Notes under the pieces: model-generated | Told to the model about the DNA's origin: nothing | Database searches by the model: none | Seen by the model: the letters and a program-made list of their open reading frames with translations, nothing else | Origin: CAG-177 sp003514385 | GTDB lineage: Bacteria; Bacillota; Clostridia; Oscillospirales; Acutalibacteraceae | DNA: 64,000 nt | Reading direction: 5' to 3' | Assembly: GCA_051920445.1 (NCBI GenBank) | Contig: JBPPLN010000001.1 | Span: forward strand, 124,001 to 188,000 | Made by a program: the position numbers and the translations under genes | Shown: positions 59,719-64,000 of the stretch, piece by piece | Numbering within the stretch: position 1 is the first letter of the stretch | Layout: each line of letters opens with the position of its first letter

Positions 59719-61652
59719 CTTATCTTTGCTCCGACCGGGATATTGTCAACGAAAATCACCTTGACATCATTGTCTGCGCAGTCAGCCGCAAGAATCATTC
59801 CGCAGCTTTCAACGCCGCAGAGCTTTGCGGGCTTGAGGTTTGATACAAGGATTATATTATGTCCTACAAGATCCTCGGGCTTGTACCACTTGGCAATTCC
59901 GGAAGCAACAGTGCGCAGTCCGCTGCCGTCGTCGATAGTCAGTTCAAGCAGCTTCTTAGCGCGTTTTACGGGCACGCAATCCTTGATTTTTGCAGCTTTG
60001 AGCTCGACTTTTGCAAAATCGTCAATGCCTATCATTGCAACTCCGGGAATCTCTTCTTTCTTCTCTTCGAGCACCGCCTCGGAAACAGAAGTCTCCTTCT
60101 CTATCTCCTCAAGCATCTTTTCTGCGTCGATTCTGTTGAACAGCGGAGTCGCCGTTCCGACATGTCCGCCGGCTTTGAGTGCACCAAAGGACTGGATGCT
60201 CTCATAAGAAGATATATCCGTATTGAGCTGCTCAAGAATCTTGTCCGAGGTATCGGGCATAAAGGGCTTGAGCTGAACGGCAATTATTCTGATGCTCTCA
60301 AGGAGATTATAAAGCACCGTACCGAGTCTTGCGCGCTTATCTTCATCCTTTGCGAGCAGCCACGGGGTCGTCTCGTCGATGTATTTGTTGCTGCGTCTTG
60401 CCGCGCTGAAAATAGCCTCAAGCGCATCCGCAACATGGAAATCATCCATGCATTTATCAACCGTCTTTACGCTGCCGAGAACGGTATTCTTGAGATCCTC
60501 ATCGACTTCTTCCGGAGCTTCGGGAGCGAGTATCTCGCCGCCGAAATATTTGTTCGACATTGCAATGGTTCTGTTGACAAGGTTGCCGAGCGTGTTTGCA
60601 AGCTCGGAATTGTAGCGCTCGATTATAGTTGTATAAGTAATCGAACCGTCAGCGGCATAGGGCATCTCGGAGAGCAGATAATATCTGATGGCGTCAACGC
60701 CGAAATGTCTCACGAGGTCGTCCGCATATATGACATTGCCCTTGGATTTTGACATCTTATCCGTTCCGAAAAGCAGCCACGGGTGGCCAAATACTTTTTT
60801 GGGCAGTTCAAGACCGAGAGCCATGAGCATAATCGGCCAATAGATTGTGTGGAAGCGAAGAATATCCTTGCCGATTATGTGAGCATCCGCCGGCCAATAT
60901 TTGTTGAACAGCTCGGAGCTGCCGTCGGGATCATAACCGAGAGCAGTAATATAGTTTGAAAGCGCGTCTATCCAGACATAGATGACATGCTTGTCGTCAA
61001 AGTCGACCGGAACGCCCCATTTAAAAGACGAACGGGAAACGCAGAGATCCTGGATACCGGGCTTTATGAAATTGTTGACCATTTCCTTTTTGCGGCTCTC
61101 GGGATAAATAAAGTTCGGGTTCGCCTCGATATATTCCTCGAGCTGCTTCTGATATTTTGACATTCTGAGGAAATATGCCTCTTCCTTTGTCGGGACAAGC
61201 TCACTGCCGCAATCCGGGCACTTGCCGTCAACAACCTGGGACTCGGTGAAGAAGCTCTCGCAGGGCACACAGTACATGCCTTCGTATTCGCTCTTATAGA
61301 TATCGCCCTGGTCATAAAGCTTGCGGAATATCTTCTGAACTACCTTTTCATGGTAATCGTCGGTCGTTCTGATAAACTTGTCATAAGTCGTGTTGAGCAG
61401 ATCACAGATACCGCGTATCTCCCCTGCCACTTTGTCAACATATTCTTTCGGGGATACGCCTGCATTCTTGGCGTACTCCTCTATCTTCTGACCGTGTTCA
61501 TCGGTACCGGTAAGGAAAAACACATCATATCCCTGCATTCGCTTATACCTGGCTATGGCATCGGTGAGAACTATCTCATAGGAATTGCCTATGTGAGGCT
61601 TGCGCGATGTGTAAGCAATCGCAGTTGTGATATAATACTTTTCTTTGGACAT
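59715..61652 (-). CDS. metG: Methionyl-tRNA synthetase with C-terminal tRNA-binding domain
   Basis: A 645-residue class I synthetase. The HIGH-type motif is KPHIGNSYEI (His20-Asn23), the KMSKS motif is DKMSKSKGN (about residue 300), and the zinc-type knuckle CVPCESFF with CPDCGSEL lies between. The C-terminal 110 residues (DDFAKVELKAAKIKDCVPVK onward) form an EMAP/Trbp111-like tRNA-binding and dimerisation domain. It charges tRNA-Met. Upstream is a plain promoter with no T-box. ATG follows GAGGAGG. Confidence 0.97.
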   Translation of the reverse strand: MSKEKYYITTAIAYTSRKPHIGNSYEIVLTDAIARYKRMQGYDVFFLTGTDEHGQKIEEYAKNAGVSPKEYVDKVAGEIRGICDLLNTTYDKFIRTTDDYHEKVVQKIFRKLYDQGDIYKSEYEGMYCVPCESFFTESQVVDGKCPDCGSELVPTKEEAYFLRMSKYQKQLEEYIEANPNFIYPESRKKEMVNNFIKPGIQDLCVSRSSFKWGVPVDFDDKHVIYVWIDALSNYITALGYDPDGSSELFNKYWPADAHIIGKDILRFHTIYWPIMLMALGLELPKKVFGHPWLLFGTDKMSKSKGNVIYADDLVRHFGVDAIRYYLLSEMPYAADGSITYTTIIERYNSELANTLGNLVNRTIAMSNKYFGGEILAPEAPEEVDEDLKNTVLGSVKTVDKCMDDFHVADALEAIFSAARRSNKYIDETTPWLLAKDEDKRARLGTVLYNLLESIRIIAVQLKPFMPDTSDKILEQLNTDISSYESIQSFGALKAGGHVGTATPLFNRIDAEKMLEEIEKETSVSEAVLEEKKEEIPGVAMIGIDDFAKVELKAAKIKDCVPVKRAKKLLELTIDDGSGLRTVASGIAKWYKPEDLVGHNIILVSNLKPAKLCGVESCGMILAADCADNDVKVIFVDNIPVGAKIR

Positions 61653-61687
61653 GATTTGTTTTCCTCCTCGTATGTAAATACTTATAT

Positions 61688-61715
61688 ATTATACCATCTT
61701 TTTTATATTTTACAA
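61688..61715 (-). promoter_or_regulatory. Promoter of metG-tatD
   Basis: On the minus strand TTGTAA (61710-61715) and TATAAT (61688-61693) are spaced by 16 bases. The -35 lies just after the terminator of the preceding unit. Confidence 0.65.
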
Positions 61716-61721
61716 GACAAA

Positions 61722-61741
61722 ACCGTGCCTTGCGGCACGGT
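61722..61741 (-). terminator. Terminator of the yajC-TIGR04086 unit
   Basis: On the minus strand ACCGTGCC-GCAA-GGCACGGT followed by TTTGTCTTGT. It begins within the stop codon of the TIGR04086-type gene. Confidence 0.8.
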
Positions 61742-62151
61742 CATCGTGTTTTCTTTTTCATATTTGCGGCAAGTATACCTCCGATGCAGGCACATACGGC
61801 CGCAACCGCCGACGCAATCGCTGTTTTTATGCCAACACTGCCGCCTGCGGCCGCGGCGGATACAACAACGCAGGCAATGAGCAAAACTGATGAACACAGT
61901 CCCAACAGAAGTCCGTTTTTTCTTATCGGGATGACAGAAAATAGTCCGGCTATAAACGCCGCTATTGCGTCACACACAATTGAAACGGGCGTATAAGCTC
62001 CCGACGAAACACCTTTTTTGAGTATCACCGCAGAGGCAATCGAAAGCAGTATAAAAAATATTGCGACGCCAAGCGCATTGCCGATAAGCAGACTTATCAG
62101 AAGAGTTTTCTTATCGTTGGTTTCCTTTCGCTCTCCCCTTTTGGCAGGCAT
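61741..62151 (-). CDS. TIGR04086-type small membrane protein
   Basis: A 136-residue protein with a basic N-terminus (MPAKRGERKETNDKK) and four membrane segments (from LLISLLIGNALGVAIFFILL to AAVCACIGGILAANM). GIRKNGLL-type turn is seen as IPIRKNGLLLG. This layout and the position after yajC fit the TIGR04086/YrzE-like family of unknown function, which commonly follows yajC in clostridia. Its ATG comes directly after a run of seven T that belongs to a terminator-like hairpin, with GGGGGA from the hairpin arm acting as ribosome-binding site. Confidence 0.82.
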   Translation of the reverse strand: MPAKRGERKETNDKKTLLISLLIGNALGVAIFFILLSIASAVILKKGVSSGAYTPVSIVCDAIAAFIAGLFSVIPIRKNGLLLGLCSSVLLIACVVVSAAAAGGSVGIKTAIASAVAAVCACIGGILAANMKKKTR

Positions 62152-62193
62152 AAAAAAATCCCCCTCATACCGTTTGTTAAAAAGTATGAGGGG
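62152..62193 (-). terminator. Terminator-like hairpin between yajC and the TIGR04086 gene
   Basis: On the minus strand CCCCTCATAC and GTATGAGGGG form a 10-base-pair stem around a 13-base loop, then GA and seven T. The ATG of the next gene follows the last T at once. The 3' arm GAGGGGGA is that gene's only Shine-Dalgarno site. Confidence 0.8.
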
Positions 62194-62213
62194 AAATCTG
62201 ATTTTATGTCAGA

Positions 62214-62678
62214 TTACTCAGCATCCGCATCCTTGTTCTTCTTGCTCTTCTTGCGGCTTGCCTTGCTCTTTGCCTTGGCCTCTTCCATCTTTGCGGCCTT
62301 CTCGGCTTCCTGAGCTTCCTTCGCGGCAGCTCTCTCAGCCTCGAGCTTCTCGTTAGCGGTGTTGTTGGTGCTGATAGCCCATCTCATAATCTTGATTCTG
62401 TTTCTTTCAGCGCCGGTCTCTATAATAAGAGAATCATCCTTAACAGTAACGACGCGTCCGACGATACCGCCGATGGTGGTGATCTCATCGCCGACTTCGA
62501 TGCTGTCGCGCATCTGCTGCTCTTCCTTCTGCTTCTTCTTCTGAGGACGGATCATGACAAAATACATGACGCCGAACAGAAGAACCATCATGACGATAAG
62601 GGAAATCTGGCTCTTACCGGCATTCGCACCGTTTGCAGCTGTACCGCTGGCAAGGTTTAAAAACTGTACTAAATTCAT
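62214..62678 (-). CDS. yajC: Preprotein translocase subunit YajC
   Basis: A 154-residue single-pass membrane protein. The hydrophobic segment is LIVMMVLLFGVMYFVMI (about residues 27-43), followed at once by RPQKKKQKEEQQM and VGDEITTIGGIVGRVV, all diagnostic of YajC. A charged Ala/Lys/Glu helix makes a longer tail than in E. coli YajC (110 residues). YajC associates with SecDF and the Sec channel. The ATG follows TTGGAGG. Confidence 0.94.
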   Translation of the reverse strand: MNLVQFLNLASGTAANGANAGKSQISLIVMMVLLFGVMYFVMIRPQKKKQKEEQQMRDSIEVGDEITTIGGIVGRVVTVKDDSLIIETGAERNRIKIMRWAISTNNTANEKLEAERAAAKEAQEAEKAAKMEEAKAKSKASRKKSKKNKDADAE

Positions 62679-62705
62679 AATGAACCTCCAAATGATAATA
62701 GAATA

Positions 62706-62734
62706 ATTATAACTGCTGTTTCATATTTATGCAA
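62706..62734 (-). promoter_or_regulatory. Promoter of yajC
   Basis: On the minus strand TTGCAT (62729-62734) and TATAAT (62706-62711) are spaced by 17 bases. Confidence 0.72.
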
Positions 62735-62750
62735 GCATTTATTGAAATTT

Positions 62751-63329
62751 TTAGACTGACGCGAGCGAAAAAACATAATCTTTGTGCACAATGCCTGTCT
62801 CAATAAAGGATATTCCGCCGCATTCGAAGCCTCTTTCGGTTATTTCGAGCGATATATCGCTTACTGTACTTACCTTTGGACTCAGCGCTTTGAAGCAGGC
62901 CTCTTTGACAGACCACAGCGTAAGCAGGTTTTGCGTATCTGTCGCATATCCTCTCTCGGCATCGTTGACGCATATTTTATTTATGAGCTTCGGATTGACA
63001 TCACGCTTTTTCTCAATGTCAACTCCGATTGGGAAACTGCTCACAGCGCAGACTGCATAGTCGCCGGAATGGCTGAGCGATATATAACATCCATCGCACA
63101 GCGGCTTTCCGTTGCCGTCGCAAGTTATTCTGATTTCGTCCTCATCAGTACCAAAAAAATCAGCAGCTGCGCGCCTTGCGGCGAGATTCGCGGCAAGCGA
63201 GCGTTTTTTGTCATCTTCAAAGCGCATCCTGGAAACGCGCTCGTGTTTCTGCGGACAAAGAAAATTCATTTCGCGCTCGTACCGCTCGTCGGTCAGTTCG
63301 TTTATATTTATAAAAAGTGTCAGTGCCAT
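62751..63329 (-). CDS. 4'-phosphopantetheinyl transferase (Sfp type)
   Basis: A 192-residue Sfp-like enzyme. Motifs are SLAANLAARRAAADFFG, ISLSHSGDYAVCAVSSFPIG, GVDIEKKRDV with the metal-binding Asp and Glu, and LWSVKEACFKAL. It transfers phosphopantetheine from CoA to carrier proteins, either ACP of fatty acid synthesis or carriers of secondary pathways. It is shorter than typical Sfp (about 220 residues). It starts in the stop codon of the efflux adaptor (TAATG), so both are cotranscribed, which may hint at a peptide or polyketide pathway upstream of the window. Confidence 0.9.
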   Translation of the reverse strand: MALTLFININELTDERYEREMNFLCPQKHERVSRMRFEDDKKRSLAANLAARRAAADFFGTDEDEIRITCDGNGKPLCDGCYISLSHSGDYAVCAVSSFPIGVDIEKKRDVNPKLINKICVNDAERGYATDTQNLLTLWSVKEACFKALSPKVSTVSDISLEITERGFECGGISFIETGIVHKDYVFSLASV

Positions 63330-64000
63330 TACTTTGCGTGTATCTTCTGACCGTCTTCAATATCTTCGGACGGTATCTTGACTATCTTATCCCCTACCGA
63401 GCAGCCGGAAAGTATCTGATAATGCTCTCCGTCAAAAAGTCCTGTTGTAACCTCGGTTTTCTTAACAGTCTTTGAGTCTGGGTCATAAAGATAGATATAT
63501 GACTTTCCGTCCTCGTACTGTATTGACTCGACCGGAACAAGAGTGGCGTTCTTTTGGGTTTCGAGCTTTATGGACATATCAACCGAAAGACCGATTATTA
63601 TGCTCTTATCGGGTTGTTCAATCATCGCTTTCGCCTCAACTTCGCTGCCGCCGGATGTTGAACCGAGAAGCGAAGTAATGCTTGACGAGGCAGATTCAGA
63701 GGCGGTGGGGCTTATAAAGCTGACGTAACCGCTGAACTTCTTGCCTGTTGCGCCGGTTATCTCGACCGGCTGGTCGAGTTTTATTTTATATATATCCTTG
63801 CCGCTGACACTGAAAGTTGCAGAGAGCGGATAATATTCAACGACTATACCGCCGGGAGTTCCCGGGAAAAGCTGATTGATAATGCCGGAAAAATCCTTTG
63901 TGTCTGATGTTGCGGACGAAAGAAGCGAAGATATATCAATACTGTCGAGCGAGACTGTTGAATTACTTTTCGGCGTGTGATATGTCTCGCCGCTGACGAT
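63329..64000 (-). CDS. HlyD/MacA-like efflux membrane-fusion adaptor (C-terminal part)
   Basis: The last 223 codons of a gene that begins beyond the window; the frame is open to base 64000. The visible part is beta-barrel and membrane-proximal domain: KIKLDQPVEITGATGKKFSG, VSFISPTASE, EVEAKAMIEQP, LSVDMSIKLE, VPVESIQYEDGKSYIYLYD and SVGDKIVKIP. This matches the C-terminal half of RND/MacA-type periplasmic adaptor proteins, which in Bacillota usually pair with a MacB-like ABC exporter. A Ser/Thr-rich insert (SASSSITSLLGSTSGG) interrupts the barrel. The pump gene is not in the window. Confidence 0.83.
   Translation of the reverse strand: MVSGETYHTPKSNSTVSLDSIDISSLLSSATSDTKDFSGIINQLFPGTPGGIVVEYYPLSATFSVSGKDIYKIKLDQPVEITGATGKKFSGYVSFISPTASESASSSITSLLGSTSGGSEVEAKAMIEQPDKSIIIGLSVDMSIKLETQKNATLVPVESIQYEDGKSYIYLYDPDSKTVKKTEVTTGLFDGEHYQILSGCSVGDKIVKIPSEDIEDGQKIHAK

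Noticed and set aside
61653..61740. T-box before metG
   Set aside because: Only a plain promoter and the previous gene's terminator fit in this short gap.
1..64000. tRNA and rRNA genes, IS elements, prophage
   Set aside because: No tRNA-like arms with GTTCGA-type loops in cloverleaf context, no rRNA sequence, transposase or phage genes were recognised. The Xer recombinase looks chromosomal, with no attachment repeats or cargo.

Overview
The window reads as chromosomal DNA of an anaerobic, endospore-forming Bacillota, most likely a clostridial gut or rumen lineage (Oscillospirales/Ruminococcaceae-like; this is inference). The grounds are spoIIGA-sigE with a YlmC/YmxH-type protein and a probable spoIIM, DnaD and DnaC/DnaI-like primosome genes, a T-box leader, split transketolase, indolepyruvate:ferredoxin oxidoreductase, frequent TTG/GTG starts with strong Shine-Dalgarno sites, and many cytoplasmic carbohydrate-active proteins. 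There are no rRNA or tRNA genes, IS elements, prophage or CRISPR arrays. Coding density is very high and the only gene-free stretch over 300 bases is a T-box leader.

Layout. 1-6.2 kb: end of an RluA/RluD pseudouridine synthase, a HAD phosphatase, the two transketolase halves, an anchored beta-propeller-like protein, a DivIVA-like coiled coil and an orphan fumarase beta subunit. 6.2-8.8 kb: a T-box whose specifier reads best as isoleucine ATC, controlling an XRE-cupin regulator and an acyl-CoA synthetase. 8.8-17 kb: Cu/Zn-SOD-like protein, secreted phosphoesterase, MocR-type aminotransferase, a stand-alone CARF nuclease of the Card1/Can2 (DUF1887) type, a six-hairpin glycosidase-like protein, DUF1294 and a DEDDh exonuclease. 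17-23 kb: metA (acetyl-CoA type by residue 111), an LCP wall enzyme, an acetyltransferase and two tandem neutral-ceramidase-like proteins. 23-30 kb: DnaD, DnaC/DnaI-like, Tex, MATE exporter, rmlB. 30-38 kb: TetR plus class III aminotransferase, then radC-uvrB-uvrA behind a LexA-like box.

38-47 kb is sugar and phosphoester metabolism: a DUF4091 protein, a GPH symporter, two phosphoesterases, a PfkB kinase, a membrane acyltransferase and an FGGY kinase. 47-49 kb is the sporulation cluster spoIIGA-sigE-ymxH-like, with a Spo0A-type promoter. 49-56 kb holds a sodium:solute symporter and the operon paaK-iorA-iorB-paaK-ACT, which can interconvert aryl acids, aryl-CoA and aryl 2-oxoacids. 56-64 kb: GNAT, spoIIM-like, a Xer recombinase with an 11-6-11-type inverted repeat upstream, metG-tatD, yajC with a TIGR04086 membrane protein, a phosphopantetheinyl transferase and the end of an efflux adaptor.

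The most notable points are: (i) an isoleucine T-box on a carboxylic acid-CoA ligase, which with iorAB-type chemistry suggests branched-chain acid salvage to isoleucine; (ii) an orphan CARF nuclease with its own promoter and no CRISPR nearby; (iii) a spoIIG promoter with a 21-base spacer and a perfect 0A box; (iv) two genes whose Shine-Dalgarno lies in a terminator-like hairpin and whose start codon follows or overlaps the U-tract; (v) a palindrome with Xer-site geometry 54 bases upstream of a xer gene. All readings come from inspection of the sequence and translations; no database search was run.
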